Source: Pacificibacter marinus (GTDB lineage Bacteria > Pseudomonadota > Alphaproteobacteria > Rhodobacterales > Rhodobacteraceae). Taken from it: DNA of 64,000 nt. Location: the NCBI RefSeq assembly GCF_018860505.1, contig NZ_JAHKPU010000019.1, positions 437,773 through 501,772 of the forward strand, written 5' to 3'. Every line of letters starts with the position of its first letter. Position 1 is the first letter of the stretch. The position numbers and the translations under genes are program-made. Shown piece by piece: positions 9,362 to 17,500 of the stretch. The notes under the pieces are model-generated. The model searched no databases. It was given only the letters and a program-made list of their open reading frames with translations, and was not told the origin of the DNA.

Positions 9362-9670
9362 CTAACGCGAGAACTGTTTGCGGGCGATGTCGATCTTGGC
9401 CTCCATCATCGACATCTCTTTCATGATCTCGTAGCGCCGCGTCCGGTCGCCTGTCTCGGCCAGCTCACCCCGCATATCCGCCAACTCACGCGCCAAAACC
9501 ACGAACTCTGGCGCGCCGCCGTGGTCGCGTACCACGCGCGAAAACAAGACATTATCGGGATCATCACAAGGTGCAAGCGGCTTGCCCATGCCCTCAAGAT
9601 TGTCAAAAGCTCCGTCGGCTTGAGCCGCAGCGATTTTGGCTTCAATCAGGTCTTCGAGGGGGTGTTTCAT
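9362..9670 (-). CDS. DUF1992 (DnaJC28-like) small protein
   Basis: This is a 102-residue protein matching the DUF1992 family. The N-terminal signature IEAKIAAAQADGAFDNLEGMGKPL is followed by a helical, charged region ending in IARKQFSR. The family occurs alone in bacteria and fused to J-domain proteins in eukaryotes, and its biochemical role is not established. It lies downstream of, and on the same strand as, the nucleotidase, separated by a bidirectional terminator, so it is probably expressed on its own. Confidence 0.88.
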   Translation of the reverse strand: MKHPLEDLIEAKIAAAQADGAFDNLEGMGKPLAPCDDPDNVLFSRVVRDHGGAPEFVVLARELADMRGELAETGDRTRRYEIMKEMSMMEAKIDIARKQFSR

Positions 9671-9687
9671 TGTCTCTGTCCATACAA

Positions 9688-9715
9688 AAAGCCCCCACAG
9701 TGTAGCGGGGGCTTT
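9688..9715. terminator. Bidirectional rho-independent terminator
   Basis: A perfect nine-base stem, AAAGCCCCC (9688-9696) with GGGGGCTTT (9707-9715), has T-runs on both strands. On the minus strand it ends the nucleotidase gene, which stops at 9746. Confidence 0.88.
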
Positions 9716-9745
9716 ATTTGGTTTCTAGACGCAAATCAGGTGCGT

Positions 9746-11311
9746 TTATTTCACAGTGATACGACCATCAGTGTAGGGCGTGAATGGTGCTTTTTCAGCA
9801 AGGTATTCGGCCAGAACATCCGCAAGATCAGGTCCGAAATCGTAAGCATTGCTTGCATCTTCAAACATCGCATACCCGTCGCCGCCATTGCGCACATAGT
9901 TGTTGGTCACGGCACCGTAGGTTTTTGTCAAATCAATCGGCACACCGCCGACCATAACGTCGGAAATCCGAGCGCCCACTTCTGCGGCGGGATCAACGGT
10001 GAATGTCATACCAGCGACCTGTGGGAAACGCCCCGCGCCTTCGTCCATTTTGGACACACCATTTTCAAGTGCTGCAACCATCGCCTCGCCGGACACATGG
10101 AATGTAGACAATGTGTTCTGGAACGGAAGAACCGTAAGCACATCCCCCATAGACACATCCCCAGCAGGAATGGACGCACGCAAACCTCCACCATTTTGGA
10201 TGGCAATTTCAATGCCTTGGCCTTTAACCCGCTCCAGCATGGCATCTGCGACAAGCGAGCCCATCGCACATTCCACAGCACGGCACACATCGCGACTGCC
10301 GTCGATGATATCAGTAGAGGATGAAACAATTTTCGCTTTTAGGCCCTCGATCGGTCCAGCAAGCTCAGCCACGCGAGCTTTGATTTCAGCATCTTCTGCG
10401 ACGGAAGCATCCAAAAGAATTGTATCGCCGGTTGCAGAAATAACCTTGCCAGCGTCATCAAACGTCAAAACGAGGTGACCAACATATTTAGAGAAGGCAT
10501 AGGCTTGCACCACAGGCACATCGCCGATCATCTCAGGGTATGGATAGGCCGCATTTTCGTCGGTGTTTGAGAACAATGTATGTGAGTGACCACTGACCAC
10601 AGCATCAAGACCAGTGACCGCAGCTGCGATTTCGAAGTCTTTCTTAGCGCCAACGTGATTCAAAGCGATGATTTTGGTCACGCCAGCTTCGGTCAACGCA
10701 TCTACATCATGTTGCAGGCTTTCAATCTCGTCAGAGAAAATCACTGCATCAGAGGGGCTAGATGTTTCAGGCGTATCCGACGCAAGGGCAGACACCAAAC
10801 CGATTTTTTCGCCACCCACCTCAAGAACCAAATGGTTGGACAGTTTTCCAGCCAAAAGGTTAGACGAGGACACATCCAAGTTGCCCGAAATCACTGGGAA
10901 GGACACACCCTCGATCAATTTCAACAGACCTGCATCGCCATCATCGAATTCGTGGTTGCCGACCGCCATAGCGTCGAAACCAATTTTGTTCATGAACTCG
11001 ATTTCAACATCGCCCTTGTATGTGGCGTACATCAACGAGCCTTGGTACTGATCGCCAGAATCGACCACGATAACGTTCTCACCGGCAAGCTGTTCGCGTA
11101 GCTCAGCGATTTTCGTTGCCACACGGGCCACACCGCCAAAACACTTGCCTTCGACGTTGTCTTCTTCGCTGCAGGTGTTGTCATATTTGCTGATGGGTTC
11201 GATACGGCTGTGCAAATCATTGATATGAATTACATTCAGCGTAAAATCCGCATAAGCGGCACTTGTTGTCAGTGCAATGGTCGCAGATGTTGTGAGGATT
11301 TTCTTGAGCAT
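9746..11311 (-). CDS. Periplasmic 5'-nucleotidase / UshA-like metallophosphatase
   Basis: This is a 521-residue secreted two-domain phosphoesterase. Residues 1-21 form a signal peptide (cut after AYA). The N-terminal calcineurin-like domain shows the metal motifs VIHINDLHSR, VVDSGDQYQG, VGNHEFDDG and VSGHSHT. The C-terminal 5_nucleotid_C domain carries the substrate motif NGGGLRASI and the aromatic loop RNGGDGYAMF. It should release phosphate from nucleotides, or nucleotide sugars, in the periplasm. The nucleosides formed could be salvaged by the cdd-deo operon in this window. A cysteine pair near residues 47-57 may form a disulfide. It is monocistronic. Confidence 0.92.
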   Translation of the reverse strand: MLKKILTTSATIALTTSAAYADFTLNVIHINDLHSRIEPISKYDNTCSEEDNVEGKCFGGVARVATKIAELREQLAGENVIVVDSGDQYQGSLMYATYKGDVEIEFMNKIGFDAMAVGNHEFDDGDAGLLKLIEGVSFPVISGNLDVSSSNLLAGKLSNHLVLEVGGEKIGLVSALASDTPETSSPSDAVIFSDEIESLQHDVDALTEAGVTKIIALNHVGAKKDFEIAAAVTGLDAVVSGHSHTLFSNTDENAAYPYPEMIGDVPVVQAYAFSKYVGHLVLTFDDAGKVISATGDTILLDASVAEDAEIKARVAELAGPIEGLKAKIVSSSTDIIDGSRDVCRAVECAMGSLVADAMLERVKGQGIEIAIQNGGGLRASIPAGDVSMGDVLTVLPFQNTLSTFHVSGEAMVAALENGVSKMDEGAGRFPQVAGMTFTVDPAAEVGARISDVMVGGVPIDLTKTYGAVTNNYVRNGGDGYAMFEDASNAYDFGPDLADVLAEYLAEKAPFTPYTDGRITVK

Positions 11312-11430
11312 AAAACTGCCCCCCTAGTTGTTTGATTCCTTAACCTGCGGCATCTCTGACCGTTGAGTCAAAGATTCCGTTGCGCAAAGCTGTGCCACAG
11401 CCAAGCAACGCCTATATGACAGGCAGGTTT

Positions 11431-12024
11431 TTATGACTTAACAACGCCATAGGCCAAAGTGCGTGCAAGATCAGAGCCTTTAACATCCAGACGATTGGTC
11501 AAAAGGTGATGCCAAGCCGTTGCAATAATTGTGTCCGCAGCCAGTTTACAATCCACTGTATCACGTAATTCTCCGCGCTCCTTAGCGCGCTCGAAAACGG
11601 TCATCCAGTCGTTAATGCGCTCAGATCTGTACGCAGCCAATGCCTCAGCCACATCCAAATCGCTTTGTGCCTCGGCGATGATCAATGCAAAAACACGCCC
11701 CGCGTCCTTCTGCCAAAATTCGAACACATGCTCAAAAAAGGCAGCGATGTCGGTTTCTATGCATCCCGTGTCTGCGTGGACATGTGCCCCTTTTATGCGG
11801 GCATAGACCCCAAGCAAAAGCGCCCCTCGCGTTGGCCACCAGCGATAGATTGTTGCCTTCCCTGCCTTGGCCTCTCTCGCGACAGCATCCATCGATAAGC
11901 CTTTGCCCCCTTTGGCCAGCAAAAGCTTAAGGGCTGCATCCAAGATTGCGGCCTCTGTGTTTGGATTCTTGCGCGCACCGATAGAGCGGCGCTGATGTGT
12001 TTCACTTTGTCTGTGTTGATCCAC
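11431..12024 (-). CDS. TetR/AcrR-family repressor
   Basis: This is a 197-residue TetR-type regulator. The N-terminal helix-turn-helix covers about residues 25-68 (MDAVAREAKAGKATIYRWWPTRGALL), followed by an all-helical ligand domain resembling TetR_C_11. The start is a GTG at 12024 with an AAAGGTGG-like ribosome site, and no usable ATG lies nearby. It is divergent from a 72-residue membrane protein gene. The 95-base gap holds two copies of a 16-base operator candidate, so it probably represses itself and that gene. The inducer is unknown. Confidence 0.88.
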   Translation of the reverse strand: MDQHRQSETHQRRSIGARKNPNTEAAILDAALKLLLAKGGKGLSMDAVAREAKAGKATIYRWWPTRGALLLGVYARIKGAHVHADTGCIETDIAAFFEHVFEFWQKDAGRVFALIIAEAQSDLDVAEALAAYRSERINDWMTVFERAKERGELRDTVDCKLAADTIIATAWHHLLTNRLDVKGSDLARTLAYGVVKS

Positions 12025-12064
12025 TACCCACCTTTAACCTCGCGCTCATTTTTCCTCTTTACCT

Positions 12065-12103
12065 AACGAGACGAACCGTTCATATACAACGAGACACTTC
12101 GTT
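12065..12103. promoter_or_regulatory. Two candidate TetR operators, AACGAGAC-N4-CGTT
   Basis: Two 16-base sites of identical layout lie at 12065-12080 and 12088-12103, spaced by 23 bases. Each has the octamer AACGAGAC, four variable bases, then CGTT, so the ends are inverted (AACG/CGTT; AACGA/TCGTT in the second). They fill the short gap between the TetR gene and the divergent small membrane gene, where autorepressor sites are expected. Confidence 0.6.
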
Positions 12104-12119
12104 CCATTAAAGGTTTCTC

Positions 12120-12338
12120 ATGACAACGGCTCCTCGTAAACCCTCCCGCTTTCGTCTCTCTTGCTTTATTTTTGTCTTCGTCTACCCCCTTGTTACACTG
12201 GTGCTCTACACCTTAATGACCGTCACCCAAGGCTGGAGCATTTGGCAGCGTAACTTGGTGATGGTTCCCATTATTGTCATCGCAATGGTCTATGGCATCA
12301 TTCCGTTCATCCAAAGATCCCTCAGCCGCTGGCTCTAA
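12120..12338 (+). CDS. Small two-helix membrane protein of unknown function
   Basis: This is a 72-residue protein with a basic N-terminus (MTTAPRKPSRFR), a membrane helix at about residues 15-36 and a second at about 45-64, and a short basic tail. It is a tiny inner-membrane protein resembling the DUF2798 type in size and topology, but I cannot confirm the family. It is divergent from the TetR gene and probably under its control. About 40 bases separate it from the DUF952 gene, so the three downstream genes up to pyrD could be read from the same promoter. Confidence 0.7.
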   Translation: MTTAPRKPSRFRLSCFIFVFVYPLVTLVLYTLMTVTQGWSIWQRNLVMVPIIVIAMVYGIIPFIQRSLSRWL

Positions 12339-12379
12339 TTTTCATTGACGGTCTTGCGATGCGCTGGCATCACGCAGTC

Positions 12380-12718
12380 ATGTTGATTTATAAAATATTC
12401 CGCGCCGACGAATGGGCTCTATTGCAAAGCACTGGCGAAACCGCTGGCGCACCGGTGGATTTGGCCGATGGCTTTGTGCATTTCTCAACCGCAGAACAAG
12501 CTTTTGAAACCGCAAGAAAATGGTTTGCAGGCGTTGAGGGTCTTGTTGTTTTGGCCTGTGATACTGACGGCATGACAGATGATTTGAAATGGGAGCCCTC
12601 ACGCGGGGGCGCATTGTTTCCACATTTGTACCGCGCTTTACGCCTTGATGATGTGGTCTGGTCCAAACCTTTACCCGTCAACGGCGACACACATGTCTTT
12701 CCAAAGGAAATGCTATGA
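12380..12718 (+). CDS. DUF952 family protein
   Basis: This is a 112-residue cytosolic protein with the DUF952 pattern: an N-terminal [12 protein letters not shown], the central [11 protein letters not shown] motif with a conserved His, and the late [13 protein letters not shown]. The fold is related to ADP-ribosyltransferase-like small domains in published comparisons, but no activity is established. I chose the ATG at 12380 because family members begin with the IYKI strand. An in-frame ATG at 12359 would add seven residues. Its end overlaps the pyrD start (ATGA), so the two are coupled. Confidence 0.87.
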   Translation: MLIYKIFRADEWALLQSTGETAGAPVDLADGFVHFSTAEQAFETARKWFAGVEGLVVLACDTDGMTDDLKWEPSRGGALFPHLYRALRLDDVVWSKPLPVNGDTHVFPKEML

Positions 12719-13788
12719 GCCTTCCAGAACAACTTGGCCTAAAGGTCCTGCGTAAAATCGATCCTGAAAAAGCGCATCACTTTGCGTTGACAGCTTTGCG
12801 CGCAGGCTTGGCGCCACTACCGGGCCCTGTGACATCCTCACGTCTTAAAACCAGCTTTGCAGGCATCGAAATGCCCAACCCAATCGGATTGGCCGCAGGT
12901 TTTGACAAAAATGCCGAAGCAGTCGCACAACTGTCGCGCTCAGGCTTTGGATTTATCGAGGTGGGGGCCGCAACACCGCGCGCTCAGTCTGGCAACGCAA
13001 AACCACGCTTGTTTCGCCTGACTGAAGACCGCGCTGTGATCAATCGCTTTGGGTTCAATAATGAGGGGATGGAGGCCATCGCAAGCCGTCTTGCCCGCTG
13101 CCGTCTATCCAACAATCACTCGGATGTCCCCGTTGGTCTAAATCTGGGGGCCAACAAAGACAGCACAGATCGCGCCGACGATTTCGCGCAGGTCTTGGCC
13201 CATTGTGGCAATTTCGTTGACTTCGCGACCGTCAATGTTTCGTCCCCCAACACCGAAAAACTACGAGACCTGCAAGGCCCTGAAGCACTGCAAGCGCTGC
13301 TCGCTGGCGTTATGGATGCACGCAAGGGTCTTGATCACGAGGTGCCGGTGTTTCTCAAAATCGCACCTGATCTAGATGCGAGCGAAATTGCAGAAATCGC
13401 CGAGGTCGCCAAAACATCCGGCATCGATGGCGTGATCGCGACCAACACCACGCTGTCGCGCGAAGGTTTGAAAAGTGCTCATAAAAGCGAGATGGGCGGA
13501 CTTTCGGGCGCGCCATTGTTTGAAAAGTCCACAAAAGTGTTGGCGCAATTGTCGAATATTTTGCGCGACGATGTGCCTTTGATTGGCGTCGGCGGAGTAT
13601 CGTCTGCCTTGGATGCCTATACAAAAATTTGTGCAGGCGCGTCCTTGGTCCAGCTTTATTCCGCGATGGTCTATTCAGGGCTGTCGCTCGCGCCCAAAGT
13701 TGCCCGTGGCTTGGATGACTTGTTGAAAGCCGATGGGTTTGGAAATGTGTCTGACGCTGTAGGGACAAAACGCGGTGACTGGCTGTAA
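12715..13788 (+). CDS. pyrD: Dihydroorotate dehydrogenase (quinone), class 2
   Basis: This is the fourth step of pyrimidine synthesis, oxidising dihydroorotate to orotate with FMN and membrane quinone. At 357 residues it has the class 2 length, with the N-terminal helical extension that reaches the membrane (residues 1-40). FMN-barrel motifs are visible: [26 protein letters not shown], the active-site segment [14 protein letters not shown] with the catalytic Ser, and the late [11 protein letters not shown] phosphate site. It is coupled to the DUF952 gene by a four-base overlap, a pairing common in Rhodobacterales. Confidence 0.96.
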   Translation: MSLPEQLGLKVLRKIDPEKAHHFALTALRAGLAPLPGPVTSSRLKTSFAGIEMPNPIGLAAGFDKNAEAVAQLSRSGFGFIEVGAATPRAQSGNAKPRLFRLTEDRAVINRFGFNNEGMEAIASRLARCRLSNNHSDVPVGLNLGANKDSTDRADDFAQVLAHCGNFVDFATVNVSSPNTEKLRDLQGPEALQALLAGVMDARKGLDHEVPVFLKIAPDLDASEIAEIAEVAKTSGIDGVIATNTTLSREGLKSAHKSEMGGLSGAPLFEKSTKVLAQLSNILRDDVPLIGVGGVSSALDAYTKICAGASLVQLYSAMVYSGLSLAPKVARGLDDLLKADGFGNVSDAVGTKRGDWL

Positions 13789-13826
13789 CGTCGTAGTGCT
13801 CAAATACCACCTAAAATGCGAAGCGC

Positions 13827-15158
13827 TTAACGCTCCGCATCCTGTTCCAGCGCAGGGTATTTCCACGCCAAAGTCAGACCACGCGCCAGATAACTGATCA
13901 ACAGCGCCGCCCAAAGCCCATGCGCACCAAAAAGTGGCGTCAGTGCGTAGACGGCCCCAAGGTAAATGATCAGGCTGAGCGCACTCATGTTGCGCATATC
14001 GCGGGTACGGGTCGCACCAATAAAAATGCCATCCAACATCCATGCGCCAATGCCGGCCACTGGCACCGCTATCATCCACGGCAGAAACCTGCGCGCTTCA
14101 ATTTGCACATCGGGCGCAGTGGTCATTGTATCGATGATCGCGCCCCCGAAGACCGCGAAGACGACAGTGATGACGACAGAAATACCAAGGCCCCACATGG
14201 ACGATAAAATCGCCCCTTGTCGCAACGCGCTGCGCGATCGTGCCCCTAAGGCTTGGCCGACAATCACCTCAGCGGTAAAAGCAAATCCATCCATTGCGAA
14301 GGCCGAGATCGAAATGAACTGCATCAAGATATGGTTGGCAGCCAAGGTCAAATCGCCAAAGCCCGCGCCAAAAAAGGCAAAGCTGACCATGATGGACAAC
14401 AGCAGGATAGACCTGATCATAATGTCGGTGTTAACGCGCGCCATATTGGTCAAGCGCGCCATATCAAACACTTTGGCCCACGACTTCCAATCGGGATGTT
14501 TCAACGCCGAACGACATAGGTATAGACCGAATATAGCCCCCGTGATTTCTGCAATAACGGTGGCGATGGCGACACCTTGCACGCCCCAACCAAGCCCCAA
14601 AACAAACCACAAATCCAATACGATATTAAGTCCGTTCATCCACAGTTGCAGCATCAAAACCGAACGGCTGCGCTCTGACGCGATCAGCCAGCCGGTAAAG
14701 CCGAAAATCGCAATGGCAAAGGGCGCTGACCAAATACGGATGGCGATGTAGTCACGCGCAAGTGTTTCCACCTCAGCCGATGCGGGTGCCAATCGAAACG
14801 CGGCCCATAGGATCGGGATTTGAAAGACGATCAAAATAAGGCCAGCCGAAAAGGCGATCATCAAAACCCGCGATAACAATGCAGAGACTTCGCCCGCATC
14901 CCCTGCCCCTCGGGCCTGCGCCACAAGCCCCGTAGTGCCCATACGCAAAAATCCAAACAGCCAAAAGATCGATGACAATATAACAGAGCCAATGGCCACA
15001 GCACCAATCGGCGCTGCTTCGCCCAATTGTCCGACGACACCTGTGTCGACAGCGCCAAGGATCGGCACGGTTGCATTGGACAAAACAATCGGAACAGCGA
15101 TGGCCAAAACACGTTTATGGGTCAACGCCCCGACAGAGGCCACGGACTGGTCAGACAT
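13827..15158 (-). CDS. MATE-family multidrug exporter, DinF type
   Basis: This is a cation-coupled efflux protein of 443 residues with about twelve membrane helices in two similar halves. The N-terminal half begins with the family pattern HKRVLAIAVPIVLSNATVPILGAVDTGVVG. DinF-like members export drugs, oxidants or bile salts, so the substrate is not predictable. It is the last gene of a minus-strand run with two thioesterases. Its start overlaps the thioesterase stop by eight bases, suggesting co-translation. It converges on pyrD with a 38-base gap. Confidence 0.92.
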   Translation of the reverse strand: MSDQSVASVGALTHKRVLAIAVPIVLSNATVPILGAVDTGVVGQLGEAAPIGAVAIGSVILSSIFWLFGFLRMGTTGLVAQARGAGDAGEVSALLSRVLMIAFSAGLILIVFQIPILWAAFRLAPASAEVETLARDYIAIRIWSAPFAIAIFGFTGWLIASERSRSVLMLQLWMNGLNIVLDLWFVLGLGWGVQGVAIATVIAEITGAIFGLYLCRSALKHPDWKSWAKVFDMARLTNMARVNTDIMIRSILLLSIMVSFAFFGAGFGDLTLAANHILMQFISISAFAMDGFAFTAEVIVGQALGARSRSALRQGAILSSMWGLGISVVITVVFAVFGGAIIDTMTTAPDVQIEARRFLPWMIAVPVAGIGAWMLDGIFIGATRTRDMRNMSALSLIIYLGAVYALTPLFGAHGLWAALLISYLARGLTLAWKYPALEQDAER

Positions 15159-15639
15159 GATCAGGCATCATGAAATGTCCCGTCGCCATCGCGAAAGGAC
15201 GATCAACGTTGTCTTGCCAAGCATGGACATGCACAGATGAAAACCGACGCCCCGCGCGGGTGATCTTTGCGCGTGCATAGGCGTCACGCGGCAACCCCGA
15301 ACGCAAATAATCCACGCTGAGATCAATCGTTTTGGGCAAGACAGGCACCGTTTCAACCGCGCCGCCAGCCTCGATCAGAGGCCAAATGACGGACCAACTG
15401 AGCACGACCTGTGCTGTTATTTCCAAAAACGCGGCCGTGGCACCACCATGCAAGGCTTGCAACGCAGGATTACCAACAAGGTCGGCGCGATACGGCAATA
15501 CCGTGGTCAGCTCATCACCATGTCGTTCGAATTCAACCCCAAGATAGGCCGCATAGGGCACACGTGCTTTGAGTGCCTCAAGCGCAGAATTGCGTCGGGT
15601 TTTGATGACCTGTACGGGTTCTGGCGTGGCGCGAGTCAT
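15151..15639 (-). CDS. Hotdog-fold thioesterase, PaaI family (second copy)
   Basis: This is a 162-residue PaaI-type acyl-CoA thioesterase. The hotdog core is clear: PYRADLVGNPALQALHGGATAAFLEITAQVV, where HGG and the following acidic residue mark the active site. Residues 100-150 (TIDLSVDYLRSGLPRDAYARAKI) form the back of the sheet. It is the second of two adjacent paralogues, overlapping the first by four bases. Its position opposite a beta-oxidation block suggests it hydrolyses an acyl-CoA or aryl-CoA from that pathway, which is inference. Confidence 0.88.
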   Translation of the reverse strand: MTRATPEPVQVIKTRRNSALEALKARVPYAAYLGVEFERHGDELTTVLPYRADLVGNPALQALHGGATAAFLEITAQVVLSWSVIWPLIEAGGAVETVPVLPKTIDLSVDYLRSGLPRDAYARAKITRAGRRFSSVHVHAWQDNVDRPFAMATGHFMMPDHV

Positions 15640-16061
15640 GTGGCACGCTCCACGGCAAATGTGCCGGTTGCCGTGGCCACGGGTGTTTGCGACGTGCCGT
15701 CATGCGCAGTTGCGCGCACAAAGGCCACAGAACTGGTCATGTGAAAGCACTCAGCAACGGCCACGATTGTTGTTTTGGGCACGGCGGCACGCATGTAATC
15801 AATGCGCAAGTCAATGGTGGCCGTGGCCACACCTGCGTCTGGATGGCCCATAACGGCCGCGCCACAGCAGGTATCCATAAGCGCAGAGACGGCGCCACCA
15901 TGAATGACGCCTGTTTCAAGATCGCCGATCAAAGCCGTGTCATAAGGCAGTTGAATTTCGGCATCGCCAAAACCGATACGAGAAAGTGACAACCCAAGAG
16001 CCTGCGCATGTGGCAAGGTCGAGATGAACTGCGCGGCGATATCTGTGCGAGATTGTACCAT
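15636..16061 (-). CDS. Hotdog-fold thioesterase, PaaI family (first copy)
   Basis: This is a PaaI-like thioesterase of about 141 residues from the ATG at 16061 (MVQSRTDIAAQF). A longer frame to 16121 exists, but its extra 20 residues do not look like the family. The core motif is GDLETGVIHGGAVSALMDTCCG with HGG and an active-site Asp, followed by TIDLRIDYMRAA. It is the first gene of the thioesterase-thioesterase-MATE run and is divergent from a MerR gene. The gap contains an ACGTAA palindrome that may be a shared operator. Confidence 0.87.
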   Translation of the reverse strand: MVQSRTDIAAQFISTLPHAQALGLSLSRIGFGDAEIQLPYDTALIGDLETGVIHGGAVSALMDTCCGAAVMGHPDAGVATATIDLRIDYMRAAVPKTTIVAVAECFHMTSSVAFVRATAHDGTSQTPVATATGTFAVERAT

Positions 16062-16151
16062 GAGAACCAATTCAAAATTAAGAGACCACTCTTGATATTG
16101 TGACGCGGGCCTGTCTCGCAATAACTTAGACAGCTCAACAAAAATGACCTA

Positions 16152-16165
16152 ACGTAAACTTACGT
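16152..16165. promoter_or_regulatory. ACGTAA-AC-TTACGT palindrome (candidate MerR operator)
   Basis: This is a perfect 6-2-6 inverted repeat in the gap between the thioesterase and the first MerR gene. A related sequence with the same words, ACGTTACGTTTAC (16955-16967), lies upstream of the second MerR gene. MerR regulators of fatty-acid and branched-chain acyl-CoA breakdown (LiuR type) are known to use ACGTAA-like sites, so an operator is plausible. Confidence 0.5.
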
Positions 16166-16290
16166 CCAGCATATTCTTTCTTAGATGCGCCGATCCTATG
16201 GCTGTCGTGATATGTTTCGGTCAAAAATTGCCGAACCACATTGCATGAGGGATCAGGAGGGTTTAGATTTATTGTAAGGAGAATTCGCTT

Positions 16291-16656
16291 ATGCCAAACG
16301 AACGCCTCACATTCAAAGAGATGTGTTCACGATTTGATGTAACGCCACGCACTTTGCGTTATTATGAATACATCGAATTGCTATCGCCCGAAAAAGAAGG
16401 CCGCACCAGATTTTATACGTCGCGCGAATTGGCTCGGATGAAGTTGATTTTACGTGGGCGAAAGTATGGGTTTTCTCTGGAAGAAATACGCCAGTGGCTT
16501 TTGATCTACAACGAAGAAGGCACCGCCGCGCAATCCGATGCCTTTATCGCATTGGCTGATCGCCAGCTGACTGAATTACAGCGTCAACACTCTGAAATCG
16601 AAACTGCAATTTCAGAGCTTGGTCAACTGCGACAAAATATGATCGACAAGCGCTAA
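16291..16656 (+). CDS. MerR-family regulator 1 (beta-oxidation locus)
   Basis: This is a 121-residue MerR-type regulator. The winged HTH covers about residues 5-75, with the signature [16 protein letters not shown] and the wing RFYTSRELARMKLIL. A C-terminal dimerising coiled coil covers about 85-118. There are no cysteines positioned for metal binding, which fits acyl-CoA-type MerR regulators, not metal sensors. An AAGGAG ribosome site precedes the ATG. It is closely similar to the second MerR protein 400 bases downstream, so the two look like a tandem duplication guarding the acyl-CoA dehydrogenase locus. Confidence 0.9.
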   Translation: MPNERLTFKEMCSRFDVTPRTLRYYEYIELLSPEKEGRTRFYTSRELARMKLILRGRKYGFSLEEIRQWLLIYNEEGTAAQSDAFIALADRQLTELQRQHSEIETAISELGQLRQNMIDKR

Positions 16657-17066
16657 ACAACGCTGGGTGTTCCTTGTCGACCGAAAGACCACCAACATTC
16701 ACCCGAAACGACGCAACGTCGTTTTCCACTGAACAGCCGTTTTGGCCCTTTTTAGCCTCGCTTTTGTGACCAAAACTCGCGCTCAATCTATGCTGTATCT
16801 GATCTCAGCCAAATCGCTTTGAGCATCAATACTTCAACGAAACAGGTCAAATTGAGCGTTTAATTCAAACCGCTTTCGGAACTTGGCGAAGAATAATGTT
16901 TCACGGGCCCTGCGCTGAATGAGTCGAATATTTTACCATCCGGAAAGTGACGCCACGTTACGTTTACATCCGCGATGACGAAGCTTGTAGTGTTGAGCGA
17001 GAGAACTATTTCGCTTCAAACCACAGCACAGACTTATTCAAGTCACTGCACATGAACTGGAGCGAT
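16657..17066 (+). other. 410-base gap between the two MerR genes
   Basis: No protein of convincing length is seen. The stretch contains ACGACGCAACGTCGT (an inverted ACGAC/GTCGT, about 16708-16722) and, near its end, the ACGTTACGTTTAC word resembling the operator upstream of MerR 1. It probably holds the promoter of the second MerR gene and the acyl-CoA dehydrogenase. A frame opens at 16947, but its extra 40 residues do not resemble MerR sequence. Confidence 0.45.
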
Positions 17067-17471
17067 ATGACAATGACAAATGAGGTGATGACCATACGCC
17101 AGATGTGCGATGCATATGATGTGACTCCGCGCACCTTGCGATTTTATGAAGCGAAAGAACTTTTGTTTCCGATCCGAGAAGGCCAAAGACGACTGTTCAC
17201 ACGCAGAGATCGGGCACGTTTAAAGTTAATTTTGCGCGGGAAACGGTTTGGGTTCGCCCTAGAACAAATCCGTCAACTTCTAGAACTATACAGTGACGAA
17301 GACGGCGGACAGAAACAACTTAAAGGCACGCTTGACGCCTATAAAACGCGCAAGACCGAGCTTGAACACCAAGTCGAGGATCTGCAGCAGGTTCTGGCCG
17401 AGTTAGATGAACAAATGGCGTGGATGCAAAACACGCTCGACAACACACGTATACGGGAAGAGACAGACTAG
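17067..17471 (+). CDS. MerR-family regulator 2 (beta-oxidation locus)
   Basis: This is a MerR-type regulator of 134 residues from the ATG at 17067, chosen because GGAG sits five bases upstream. A second ATG lies at 17073. The HTH ([18 protein letters not shown]) and wing ([22 protein letters not shown]) match MerR 1 almost residue for residue. The C-terminal coiled coil (about 80-125) is longer and ends TRIREETD. Its stop lies 29 bases before the acyl-CoA dehydrogenase start, so it is probably co-transcribed with it. Ligand: an acyl-CoA is likely, by context only. Confidence 0.89.
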   Translation: MTMTNEVMTIRQMCDAYDVTPRTLRFYEAKELLFPIREGQRRLFTRRDRARLKLILRGKRFGFALEQIRQLLELYSDEDGGQKQLKGTLDAYKTRKTELEHQVEDLQQVLAELDEQMAWMQNTLDNTRIREETD

Positions 17472-17500
17472 GCTCTCCCCGCAATATCAGGGAGGCCGAC

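Noticed and set aside
13816-13840. Hairpin ATGCG-AGCG...CGCT-CGCAT between pyrD and the MATE gene
   Set aside because: It overlaps the stop of the MATE gene and has no T-run, so I did not call a terminator.
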